The notes under the pieces are model-generated. The model had not been told where the DNA came from. It ran no database searches and worked only from the letters and a program-made list of their open reading frames with translations. Shown here one piece after another: positions 53,923 to 61,662 of a DNA stretch of 64,000 bases; the stretch's first letter is position 1, and each line of letters starts with the position of its first letter. Location: positions 310,001-374,000 of the forward strand of contig NZ_CP139957.1 in the NCBI RefSeq assembly GCF_034343125.1, read 5' to 3'. Origin of the DNA: Caldicellulosiruptor danielii. Lineage in GTDB: Bacteria > Bacillota > Thermoanaerobacteria > Caldicellulosiruptorales > Caldicellulosiruptoraceae. Both the position numbers and the translations under genes were made by a program.

Positions 53923-53940
53923 AATAAAAAAATTTCCCTA
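53923..53940. repeat. right flanking direct repeat of the IS30 element
   Basis: Partner of 52545-52562; begins 6 bases outside the right terminal repeat. The left copy ends 2 bases outside the left terminal repeat. Confidence 0.5.
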
Positions 53941-54002
53941 CAAACTCTTGACACTATCATTTGATTTTGTCCAATTTAAGCTTACAGAGAATCAGTCAGA
54001 AA

Positions 54003-54022
54003 GCACATCTCCTTTAGGGGAT
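54003..54022. repeat. possible left-end hairpin of the TnpB element
   Basis: An imperfect CTCC-ttta-GGGG hairpin (54008-54020) resembles the CCCC-ttca-GGGG hairpin of the right end at 55437-55448. IS605-type ends carry such subterminal hairpins. The true left junction is not certain. Confidence 0.35.
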
Positions 54023-54050
54023 TGTGATGAATGGCTGTCTTTTTCTTCTC

Positions 54051-54080
54051 TTGAACCATCTTGAGAATACGGGGTATAAT
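54051..54080 (+). promoter_or_regulatory. tnpB promoter
   Basis: TTGAAC (54051-54056) and TATAAT (54075-54080), 18-base spacer; start near 54087, upstream of the chosen ATG and downstream of earlier in-frame starts. Confidence 0.6.
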
Positions 54081-54122
54081 AGAAATAGCAAAAAGTTTTT
54101 CGGTAGTAGGAGAGTTGAAAAG

Positions 54123-55403
54123 ATGACAAAAGCAGAAAAAATTAGACAAACGTTGCTACAAACCAGGGAAAGAAGAAAAAACCAGATACCTGTAGTGTAT
54201 CAGCTCAAGATTAATCTCAACTCTGCTGAAAAAGAAACGAAAGACAAACTCTTTAAGTTGTTTTTAGAAGCAAAATGGCTGTACAACTATATAGTTGCTG
54301 ACATTGAAAACAGACTCAATGAAGATGCAGATAAACTAAAAGAAGTTGAAATAAAGGTTGGGGAAAGTTTTGAGAAAAGAGAGATTACAAATCTCACTTT
54401 GCAAATGAAGCAGGCTCTGGTGGAAAGAATAAAGCAAAACCTGTATGACCTACACAGACAAAAACAAAAAGGGTATAAAACAGGTAAACTGCAGTTTAAG
54501 CACCATGTTAATTCAATACCTCTCAAGCAGTTTGGTAATACTTTTAAATTTATTAATCAGCAGAAGACAAGAGTTAAAATCCAGGGCATTAAAAAACCTT
54601 TAAGGGTACTGGGCGGTCATCAAATTCTTGAAGGAGTAGAGATAGCCAAAGCAGAACTTATCAAAAAACCAAGCGGTATTCATCTTTTTGTAACCTGCTA
54701 CATAGACAGGGATAAATACACAAAAATCTGGGAACACAGAAAAAACAGAAAAGGTGTGGTAAAACCAAGGGTATGGCAGACGTTTGATAGCGTAGCAGGA
54801 GTTGATTTTAAACCTATTGGGCTGATGCTGTCAAGTGGGCTAAAATTTGAATGGCTAATAAAAGAAACTGAAAGGTTGAAAACACTACAGAAGGAACTGG
54901 CACGCCAGCAAAAAGGTTCTAAACGATGGTACAAGACAAAAGAAAAGATTGCAAGGGAGTACGAAAGGATAACAAATATCAAGTACGACATAATCAACAA
55001 AGTTTGTTCATTTTTGTACAGGTACAGGACGGTATGTTTTCAGGAAGATCACATCAAGTGCTGGAAAGAAGGGTATTTTTCAAAATCAGTGCACTACAGC
55101 GCAGTAGGAATAATTAAGAGAAGACTGAGCGACAGTCTTCGGGTTCCTGCTGTGGCGATTAAAAGTAACATACCAACAACGAAGACATGTAGCAGGTGTG
55201 GCAGTCGGCAGGAGATTTCGCTGTCGGACAGGATTTTTAAGTGTTCAGTATGTGGTTTGGAGATAGACAGGGATTTAAATTCTGCGATAAACATGCTAAA
55301 GAGCGTAGGGCTGGACCGGTCCGAACTGACGCCCGTGGAATGGGAGACCTCTGCCAGGATATTTGGGAACAATCCCTATATTCTGGTAAGTCACACCACG
55401 TAG
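54123..55403 (+). CDS. tnpB: TnpB, RNA-guided nuclease of an IS605/IS1341-like element
   Basis: ATG 54123, eight bases after GTAGGAGAG; 426 residues (the frame begins earlier, but before the likely transcription start). RuvC-like catalytic acids are D228 (VAGVDFKP), E308 (VCFQEDHIK) and D384 (IDRDLNSAINML). Zinc ribbon C356SRC359 and C374SVC377 is complete. It uses an RNA made from the 3' end of the element to cut DNA. No TnpA gene is present, so this copy cannot move by itself. No frameshift or stop: it looks functional. Confidence 0.93.
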   Translation: MTKAEKIRQTLLQTRERRKNQIPVVYQLKINLNSAEKETKDKLFKLFLEAKWLYNYIVADIENRLNEDADKLKEVEIKVGESFEKREITNLTLQMKQALVERIKQNLYDLHRQKQKGYKTGKLQFKHHVNSIPLKQFGNTFKFINQQKTRVKIQGIKKPLRVLGGHQILEGVEIAKAELIKKPSGIHLFVTCYIDRDKYTKIWEHRKNRKGVVKPRVWQTFDSVAGVDFKPIGLMLSSGLKFEWLIKETERLKTLQKELARQQKGSKRWYKTKEKIAREYERITNIKYDIINKVCSFLYRYRTVCFQEDHIKCWKEGYFSKSVHYSAVGIIKRRLSDSLRVPAVAIKSNIPTTKTCSRCGSRQEISLSDRIFKCSVCGLEIDRDLNSAINMLKSVGLDRSELTPVEWETSARIFGNNPYILVSHTT

Positions 55404-55465
55404 AAGCGGGAAGTCCAACCCTGATAGGAATCCTATCCCCTTCAGGGGATTGAGAGGAGGTCAAG
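55385..55465 (+). ncRNA. right end of the TnpB element / 3' part of its predicted omega (re)RNA
   Basis: After and overlapping the tnpB end: GGATAG-type stem (TGATAGGAATCCTATCC at 55424-55440), then CCCCttcaGGGG (55437-55448), then ATTGAGAGGAGGTCAAG. In this family the guide RNA scaffold covers the 3' end of tnpB and the element's right end, and the guide is the flanking DNA after it. If the element ends at TCAAG (55461-55465), the guide would start ATGTGGTATAATAATACTG at 55466. Boundary and guide are predictions. Confidence 0.5.
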
Positions 55466-55540
55466 ATGTGGTATAATAATACTGTAAAGATTATTCTATC
55501 TCTCCTTTAAAATTTAATTTTTTTAAGGGGAAATAGTTAA

Positions 55541-56515
55541 ATGGACGACAAAAATAAGGAAAAACTTCCTGCAAAAGAGCATGATTCCACTTTTAAGCTT
55601 CTTTTTGAAAATCCTAAGGATGTTTACCTTTTGGTGAGCAAAATCATAAACTATAGTTGGGCGAACGAAATACGAGAAAGCTCAATTGAAATAAAAAAGA
55701 CAAATTACATCACAAGGGAATTTTCGCAAGTAGAAGCAGATGTTGTAGCAAAAGCAAGGCTAAAAGATAGAGATGTATATTTTTATATATTGATAGAAAA
55801 TCAATCAACTGTAGCAAAGGATATGCCTGAAAGGTTATTACGATATATGATTTCGATATGGGCAGAGGAAATACGAAATGGTGTTGAAAAACTGCCAGCT
55901 ATTATTCCTATTGTTGTTTACAATGGACTTGATAGAAGATGGGAAGTACCCACAGATATAATTGGAGCATTTGATATTTTCAAGAATGATATTTTCAAGT
56001 ACAAAGTTGTAGATATCGCTCAAGTTGACATTAAAAGTTACTTAAAAGAGGAAGATGTTTTAACACCAATAATTTTCTATTTGGAACAGGTGAGAAATGA
56101 CAGTAATGAATTAATTCGCAGATTACAAGAAATTGATCAAAGCTTAAAGAAGCTGAGTTTTAATAATATCGAAAGGTTTTTGCTATGGTCACAGAATGTT
56201 ATAAGACCAAGATTAGGTGAGGAACAAAAGAAAGAATATGACAAGATTGTTGAAAGAGTAAAGCAAAAGGGGGTGGAGCTAATGGGTGAGTTTGTGTCAA
56301 ATGTGGCAAGACTTTTGGATGAAACAAAAACAAAAGAGTTTTTAGCAGGGGTTCAACAAGGGATTCAAAAAGGAATTCAACAAGGTATCCAGCAAGAGAG
56401 AATAGAGACTGCAAAAAGAATGATTCAGTTAGGAATTTCATACGAGGTCATATCCAAGGCGACCAACCTAAGTATTGAAGAGATTGAAAAAATAGCACGG
56501 GAAATGCTGAGCTGA
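55541..56515 (+). CDS. Rpn-family PD-(D/E)XK nuclease / putative transposase
   Basis: 324 residues behind AAGGGGAAA. N-domain: KEHDSTFKLLFENPKDVYLLVSKII, SQVEADVVAKARLKDRDVYFYILIENQS (the D and E-x-Q of the Rpn nuclease), MPERLLRYMISIWAEEI and PIVVYNGLDRRWE. A short repeat tail GVQQGIQKGIQQGIQQERIE precedes a helix-turn-helix-like end (LGISYEVISKATNLSIEEIEKIA). RpnA-type proteins promote RecA-independent recombination in E. coli; the repeat-rich tail is typical and often varies. Next to two mobile elements. Confidence 0.9.
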   Translation: MDDKNKEKLPAKEHDSTFKLLFENPKDVYLLVSKIINYSWANEIRESSIEIKKTNYITREFSQVEADVVAKARLKDRDVYFYILIENQSTVAKDMPERLLRYMISIWAEEIRNGVEKLPAIIPIVVYNGLDRRWEVPTDIIGAFDIFKNDIFKYKVVDIAQVDIKSYLKEEDVLTPIIFYLEQVRNDSNELIRRLQEIDQSLKKLSFNNIERFLLWSQNVIRPRLGEEQKKEYDKIVERVKQKGVELMGEFVSNVARLLDETKTKEFLAGVQQGIQKGIQQGIQQERIETAKRMIQLGISYEVISKATNLSIEEIEKIAREMLS

Positions 56516-56556
56516 GGCTTAGCCACAACTAAAAAAAACTTTATACACAAAATTTC

Positions 56557-56585
56557 TTGCACAATATACTTCAAAGTGCTATACT
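56557..56585 (+). promoter_or_regulatory. promoter of the thiamine operon
   Basis: TTGCAC (56557-56562) and TATACT (56580-56585), 17-base spacer, about 25 bases before the TPP aptamer. Confidence 0.65.
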
Positions 56586-56609
56586 AAAAAGTGAAAATTA
56601 AATAAAGTG

Positions 56610-56723
56610 GTTTTAAGGGGGAGCTGAGCGGGGCAAAGCTCGGCTGAGAGTAGGCACTAAAAAATCCCCGTGCCTTGACCCTTTGAACCTGATCCGGGTA
56701 ATGCCGGCGAAGGGAAGAAAAAC
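56610..56723 (+). ncRNA. TPP (THI-box) riboswitch
   Basis: Conserved elements in order: GGGGGAGC, a GAGC/GCTC arm, GGCTGAGAG, GACCCTTTGAACCTGATCCGGGTAATGCCGGCGAAGGGAAG with the canonical CCTGATC.GG.TAATGCC.GCG.AGGGAA core. A GTTTT/AAAAC P1 closes it. Thiamine pyrophosphate binding should let the terminator(s) downstream form and shut off thiS-thiD. An open frame spanning this stretch (56683-56919) is not a gene. Confidence 0.96.
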
Positions 56724-56733
56724 GCAAAAAATA

Positions 56734-56776
56734 AAAGCCTTTAATGCTATAAAGTCCGGCATTAAAGGCTTTTTTG
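56734..56776 (+). terminator. TPP-controlled terminator 1
   Basis: AAAGCCTTTAATGC (56734-56747) with GCATTAAAGGCTTT (56759-56772), a perfect 14-bp stem followed by TTTTT, 11 bases after the aptamer. Confidence 0.9.
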
Positions 56777-56813
56777 TTTATATAAAAGCTTATTCAGACG
56801 CAAACAAAAAAAG

Positions 56814-56845
56814 AAGCTGCCGGCAACAGGCAGCTTTTTGTTTTA
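56814..56845 (+). terminator. second terminator before thiS
   Basis: AAGCTGCC (56814-56821) and GGCAGCTT (56829-56836) followed by TTTGTTTT; a second complete intrinsic terminator between aptamer and thiS. Together with the aptamer and terminator 1 it fills the gene-free stretch 56516-56890. Confidence 0.85.
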
Positions 56846-56890
56846 AATGTACTTTAAGACAACTTGAGTTTAAAAAATCCTGTTGGGTAG

Positions 56891-57094
56891 GTGAGAACTT
56901 TGCTCATAAGAGTAAATGACAAAGAAATGGAGTTTTGCGGCAACATCTTAGATCTTGTGCTGAGTTTAAATCTAAATCCTAAGACCTGTGCAGTTTTGGT
57001 AAATGGCGAGATTGTAAAGAAAAATGATTGGGAGAGCTTTGTATTAAAAGATGGTGACTATGTTGAGATTGTAAGCTTTGTTGGCGGCGGCTAA
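56891..57094 (+). CDS. thiS: ThiS sulfur carrier protein
   Basis: 67 residues from GTG 56891 (TTG 56900 is possible). Ubiquitin-like; KTCAVLVNGEIVKKNDWESFVLKDGDYVEIVSFVGGG ends in the required Gly-Gly. ThiF adenylates this end, and sulfur is loaded for ThiG to make the thiazole. First gene of the operon. Confidence 0.93.
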   Translation: MRTLLIRVNDKEMEFCGNILDLVLSLNLNPKTCAVLVNGEIVKKNDWESFVLKDGDYVEIVSFVGGG

Positions 57095-57167
57095 AAAATA
57101 AAAGATTAATACCCAAACTACTGTGCTACAAACCTATCATAAAAATTACAAAGAAAGGTGATGCTCT

Positions 57168-57932
57168 ATGTTTGAAATAGGCGGAAAGATGTTAAAATCA
57201 AGGCTTTTTGTTGGAACAGGCAAGCTTCCTGATTATAGCCTAATTGAAAGGATGTACTATGAAGCTGGCATTGAGGTTTTTGCGGTTGCTGTTCGGCGCA
57301 TAGGTCCTAACACTAAGCATACAAAAAATGTTTTAGAGTACATTCCAAAAGATGCAACAATTATGGTAAACACCTCAGGTGCGCAAGACCACAAGGAAGC
57401 AGTAAAGATTGCTATGATTGGAAGAGAGCTTACAAATTCTGACTGGGTAAAGGTTGAGATTGAAAAGGACACTAAATATCTTTTCCCGGATAGTTTTGAG
57501 ACGCTAAAAGCCTGTGAAATTCTTGTAAAGGAAGGCTTTAAAGTATTTCCTTATATCTATCCAGACCTCAACCTTGCAAAGGAACTTGAACAAATTGGAG
57601 TTGAGGCTGTCATGCCGCTTGGGTCACCAATTGGCACAAACAAAGGGATTGGCTGTGAGGTACTTTTAAAGCCTATTATAAACGAGGTCAAAATTCCTGT
57701 TATAATTGATGCAGGGATTGGAAGACCATCTCACGCAGCACAGGCAATGGAGATGGGAGCAGATGCTGTTTTAATTAACACTGCAATTGCAACGTCAGCT
57801 GACCCTCTTAAGATGGCAATAGCATTTGCAAAGGCAGTTGAGGCGGGAAGACTTGCTTTTGAGGTTGGAATTTTGAAAGAGTATGAGTATGCCCAGGCAT
57901 CATCACCGTTAGAAGATTTTATAAGCGGCTAA
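57168..57932 (+). CDS. thiG: thiazole synthase
   Basis: 254 residues. FEIGGKMLKSRLFVGTGK, the Schiff-base Lys block (SDWVKVEIEKD), GVEAVMPLGSPIGTNKGI and PVIIDAGIGRPSHAAQAMEMGADAVLINTAIA. Condenses deoxyxylulose-5-P, ThiS thiocarboxylate and dehydroglycine to thiazole phosphate. ThiH, encoded next, supplies dehydroglycine. Confidence 0.97.
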   Translation: MFEIGGKMLKSRLFVGTGKLPDYSLIERMYYEAGIEVFAVAVRRIGPNTKHTKNVLEYIPKDATIMVNTSGAQDHKEAVKIAMIGRELTNSDWVKVEIEKDTKYLFPDSFETLKACEILVKEGFKVFPYIYPDLNLAKELEQIGVEAVMPLGSPIGTNKGIGCEVLLKPIINEVKIPVIIDAGIGRPSHAAQAMEMGADAVLINTAIATSADPLKMAIAFAKAVEAGRLAFEVGILKEYEYAQASSPLEDFISG

Positions 57933-57962
57933 AAATTTTTTAAAAAAGAAGGTGCTGTCAAA

Positions 57963-59078
57963 ATGGTCAGCTTTTTAAAAGAGGCAGAAAAGCTTTTTGA
58001 GGAGTACAAAGACTATGTCCCTTCTCATAAGGAGATTGCCCAGATTTTAGAAAAGGAGTTTTTGACAAAAGAGGATTTAGCAAAGCTTTTGAACGCAAAC
58101 AGCAAAGAGGATATAATGCTTATGGCAAAGAAAGCCCAAAAGCTCACACGCGAGAATTTTGGAAAAGTCATTCTTCTGTATGCCCCACTTTACATTGCAA
58201 ATTATTGCCAAAACGGCTGTGTTTACTGTGGATTTTCATGCAGGAAAAACTATAAAAGAGAAAAGCTGAGCTTTGAAGAGATTGAAAATGAACTTAGAAA
58301 AATGAAAGAAGAGGGAATTGACTCTGTTATAATTCTCACAGGCGAGGATAGAATCAACTCTTCGTTTGAATACATTGAAAAAGCATGCAGTATTGCAACT
58401 GGCTTGATGTCAGAGGTCTCAATTGAGGTATATCCTCTTTATGAAGAAGAATACAGAAGACTTTCAAGCATTGGTGTTGTTGGAATCACTATGTACCAAG
58501 AGACATACCAAAGAGAAGACTATGATAAGCTTCATCCATTTGGACCAAAGAAAGACTTTGAATTCAGACTAAATGCACCTGAAAGAGCATTAAAAGCTGG
58601 ATTTCATGAGGTGTGTGTAGGACCACTTTTGGGACTTTCTGAGCCCAAAAAAGATGTTTTGTGTGCAATACTTCATGCAGAGTACCTGCTTGAGAAGTTC
58701 CCAAAAGCTGAGATTTCAATTTCCTTTCCAAGATTCAGAAGCGCTGGCACAGACTTTATACCTTCATACACTGTCTCAGACAAAGAATTTATCAAATTTT
58801 TGATCATTGCAAGGTTGTATCTTCCAAGAGTTGGAATTGTGCTGTCAACAAGGGAGTCTCCTCAGCTTCGCGATGCTTTGATTGATGTTTGCATAACCAA
58901 GATGTCGGCAGGCTCTAAAACTACAGTAGGTGGGTATGCAAAAGAGAAAGATGAAGATGCTGAGGCTCAGTTTGAGGTGGAAGATAGAAGAAGTGTATCT
59001 GAGGTTGTAGATGTTATAATTAAAAAAGGACTTCGGCCCGAGTTTACAAACTGGGTAAAGGGTGTGAAAAGTGCATGA
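57963..59078 (+). CDS. thiH: 2-iminoacetate synthase (radical SAM tyrosine lyase)
   Basis: 371 residues. Radical-SAM motif ANYCQNGCVYCGFSC (CxxxCxxC), then ITMYQETYQREDYDKLHPFGPKKDFEFRL and SFPRFRSAG. Splits tyrosine to dehydroglycine and p-cresol, the anaerobic route to thiazole (aerobes use ThiO). Its stop overlaps the thiF start. Confidence 0.97.
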   Translation: MVSFLKEAEKLFEEYKDYVPSHKEIAQILEKEFLTKEDLAKLLNANSKEDIMLMAKKAQKLTRENFGKVILLYAPLYIANYCQNGCVYCGFSCRKNYKREKLSFEEIENELRKMKEEGIDSVIILTGEDRINSSFEYIEKACSIATGLMSEVSIEVYPLYEEEYRRLSSIGVVGITMYQETYQREDYDKLHPFGPKKDFEFRLNAPERALKAGFHEVCVGPLLGLSEPKKDVLCAILHAEYLLEKFPKAEISISFPRFRSAGTDFIPSYTVSDKEFIKFLIIARLYLPRVGIVLSTRESPQLRDALIDVCITKMSAGSKTTVGGYAKEKDEDAEAQFEVEDRRSVSEVVDVIIKKGLRPEFTNWVKGVKSA

Positions 59079-59680
59079 GCTTATTTGACCTGATGCTGAA
59101 AAACTACTTTGATGAAAAGATGCTTGAAAAACTCTCAAAAGTGAAGATTCTTGTCATTGGCTGTGGCGGGCTTGGTTCTAACATTGCAGTTATGCTTGTA
59201 AGAAGTGGCGTTAAAAACCTCACAATAGTTGACTTTGACAAGGTAGACATCTCAAACCTCAACAGACAAAACTACTTCTTCTACCAGACAGGGCAAGAAA
59301 AAGTGTCAGCGCTCAAAGACATTCTTGAAAAGATAAACCCGTATGTGGCTGTGAAGGCTTTGAATATGAAAATTGATGAGTCAAACATAGACGATTTGAT
59401 TTTGCAGCATGACATAATTGTTGAGGCGGTTGACGGCGAGCAGACAAAAATGCTCATCTTCAAAAAAGCCATTGATCATGGCAAGAAAGTTGTTTTAGCA
59501 TCTGGCGTTGCAGGGTTTGGCGATTGTGAGAATATCAAAATCAAGCGTGGCAAGAACTTTTCAGTTGTGGGCGATTTTGTAACATCAATCAAAGAGAAAA
59601 AACCTCTTGCACCAAAGGTAATGGCAGTTGCTGCTATGCAGGCTGATGAGGTTTTGAGGATGGTGAGTGAACTTGAATAA
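59075..59680 (+). CDS. thiF: ThiS adenylyltransferase ThiF, short form
   Basis: 201 residues, ATG overlapping the thiH stop. VKILVIGCGGLGSNIAVMLVRSGVKNLTIVDFDKVDISNLNRQNYFF (nucleotide site and Arg) and VEAVDGEQTKMLIF. It lacks the C-terminal zinc CxxC pairs of E. coli ThiF, as the short second family of ThiF does. Activates ThiS as the acyl-adenylate. Confidence 0.93.
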   Translation: MSLFDLMLKNYFDEKMLEKLSKVKILVIGCGGLGSNIAVMLVRSGVKNLTIVDFDKVDISNLNRQNYFFYQTGQEKVSALKDILEKINPYVAVKALNMKIDESNIDDLILQHDIIVEAVDGEQTKMLIFKKAIDHGKKVVLASGVAGFGDCENIKIKRGKNFSVVGDFVTSIKEKKPLAPKVMAVAAMQADEVLRMVSELE

Positions 59681-60332
59681 AGAAGAGAAGCTGCAGCTTT
59701 TTAAAAATTACAACATCTATGGTCTTACTGCTGAAAAATTTTCAAATGGAAGGTCGAATATAGAGGTTGTAAAAGCAATGCTTGAGGGTGGGATAAAAAT
59801 AATCCAGTACAGGGAAAAGTACAAAAGTCTAAAAGAAAAGTATGAAGAGTGCATGCAAATCAGACAGCTTACAAAACAGTATGGTGCACTTTTGATAGTA
59901 AACGACCATGTGGACCTGTGCCAGATGGTGGGGGCAGACGGTGTTCACTTGGGGCAGGAAGACTTTCCGGCAAAAGAGGTAAGAAAAATCTTAGGTGAAG
60001 ACTTTATAATCGGTGTTACAACCCATACAAAAGAACAAGTTGAAAAAGCAGTAGAAGATGGAGCTGATTATATTGGTTTGGGTCCTGTGTTTCAGAGCTT
60101 TACAAAAGACAAGCCTCATCCGTCAATTGGCCTTGAGATGGTCAGCTGGGCAGCAAAAAACTGCAAGATACCTTTTGTTGCAATAGGTGGAATAAAAGAG
60201 CACAATCTAAAAGATGTGCTTGAGGCGGGTGCAAAGTGCGTCAGCCTTGTGACAGAGATTGTAGGCAGCGATGACATCTCCAAAAAAATAAAAAGGCTTT
60301 GGGATATTATAAAAGAGTTTGAAAGGAGCTGA
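59667..60332 (+). CDS. thiE: thiamine-phosphate synthase
   Basis: 221 residues from GTG 59667 (TTG 59673 is possible), overlapping thiF by 14 bases. IKIIQYREKYKSLKEK, LLIVNDHVDLCQMVGADGVHLGQEDFPAKEVRKIL, IGVTTHTKEQVEKAVEDGADYIGLGPVF and PFVAIGGIKEHNL. Joins HMP-PP and thiazole-P to thiamine phosphate. Confidence 0.97.
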   Translation: MNLNKEEKLQLFKNYNIYGLTAEKFSNGRSNIEVVKAMLEGGIKIIQYREKYKSLKEKYEECMQIRQLTKQYGALLIVNDHVDLCQMVGADGVHLGQEDFPAKEVRKILGEDFIIGVTTHTKEQVEKAVEDGADYIGLGPVFQSFTKDKPHPSIGLEMVSWAAKNCKIPFVAIGGIKEHNLKDVLEAGAKCVSLVTEIVGSDDISKKIKRLWDIIKEFERS

Positions 60333-60339
60333 TTTTGTG

Positions 60340-61605
60340 ATGAAAACCCAGATGACATATGCAAAAGAAGGAATATTTACACGCGAAATGGAACTTGCAA
60401 TCCAGAATGAAGAGATAGATAAAAAAGAGTTTTTGCAAAAGGTTGCAGAGGGCAAGATTGTCATTCCGGCAAACAAGAACAGGAAAAGAAACAAATACTT
60501 TGCAATTGGAGATGGAACATATGTAAAAATCAATGTAAATATTGGCGTGTCTGAAGCATGTCCTAATTTTGATATAGAAGTTCAAAAACTTGAGGTTGCC
60601 AAAAAATTTGATGTTGAATCTGTGATGGATTTATCCAGTGGGCTTGATGCTTCAAACTTCAGAAAATACATTCTTCAAAACTATGATTTTATAGTAGGAA
60701 CAGTCCCGGTTTATCAGGTTGCATCAAGGCATGATGACATTACAAAAGCTGATAGCAAAGAATTTTTAGAGGAGATTGAAAGACAGGCAGAAGAAGGGGT
60801 TGACTTTTTCACAATCCATGCAGGAATTACAAGAAGGACTTTGGAGAGGTTTGAAAAAAATGATCGATTGCTGAAGATTGTCTCAAGAGGCGGTGCACTT
60901 TTATATAGATGGATGATGGCAAACCGAAAAGAAAATCCGCTTTATGAACACTTTGATGAGATTCTAAAAGTATGCAAAAAGCATGATGTTACAATCAGTC
61001 TTGGAGATAGTCTCAGGCCCGGCGCAGTCTATGATGCAACAGACGCACTTCAGATAGAAGAGCTTATAAACCTTGGCGAGCTTACCAAAATGGCATGGAA
61101 AGAGGATGTGCAGGTGATGATAGAAGGGCCAGGGCACATGAGAGCAAACGAGATTGCAGCAAATATGGTCATTCAAAAAAGACTTTGCCATGGTGCACCA
61201 TTTTATGTCTTAGGACCTCTTACAACAGACATTGCAGCTGGCTATGACCATATCTCAGGTGCGATGGGCGCGCTTATTGCAGCTTTAAATGGCGCAGATT
61301 TTCTGTGCTATGTGACACCTGCTGAACACCTAAGGCTTCCTTCTTTAGATGATGTCAAAGAAGGAATTGTAGCTTTCAAGATTGCTGCGCACAGTGCTAA
61401 TATTGCAAAAGGTTTTAAAAAGCCACTTGAAAAAGACATTGAGATGTCAGTTGCAAGACGTGACCTTGACTGGGAAAAGATGATAAGTCTTTCGATTGAC
61501 CCGCAAAAGGCAAGAGAGTACAGAGCTACGTACCCTTCTGATACATGCTCTATGTGTGGAAGACTGTGTGCTGTAAAAAATTCAAGGGATGAGGCAGTGC
61601 TGTAA
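60340..61605 (+). CDS. thiC: phosphomethylpyrimidine (HMP-P) synthase
   Basis: ATG 60340 behind GAAAGGAG (GTG 60337 possible); 421 residues. YVKINVNIGVSEACPNF, VESVMDLSSGLD, FFTIHAGITRRTLE, SLGDSLRPGAVYDATDALQ, VMIEGPGHMRANEIAANM and FYVLGPLTTDIAAGYDHI. The C-terminal cluster-binding motif reads CSMCGRLC, i.e. CX2CX3C, one residue shorter than the CX2CX4C of E. coli ThiC. Converts AIR to HMP-P. Confidence 0.97.
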   Translation: MKTQMTYAKEGIFTREMELAIQNEEIDKKEFLQKVAEGKIVIPANKNRKRNKYFAIGDGTYVKINVNIGVSEACPNFDIEVQKLEVAKKFDVESVMDLSSGLDASNFRKYILQNYDFIVGTVPVYQVASRHDDITKADSKEFLEEIERQAEEGVDFFTIHAGITRRTLERFEKNDRLLKIVSRGGALLYRWMMANRKENPLYEHFDEILKVCKKHDVTISLGDSLRPGAVYDATDALQIEELINLGELTKMAWKEDVQVMIEGPGHMRANEIAANMVIQKRLCHGAPFYVLGPLTTDIAAGYDHISGAMGALIAALNGADFLCYVTPAEHLRLPSLDDVKEGIVAFKIAAHSANIAKGFKKPLEKDIEMSVARRDLDWEKMISLSIDPQKAREYRATYPSDTCSMCGRLCAVKNSRDEAVL

Positions 61606-61662
61606 AACATCATAAAAAGATAGTTTGATAGATTCAATACATTTTGACAGGGGATGAAAGAG

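Noticed and set aside
56683-56919. 78-codon open frame before thiS
   Set aside because: It spans the 3' half of the TPP aptamer and both terminators and has no RBS; the RNA structure explains the sequence.
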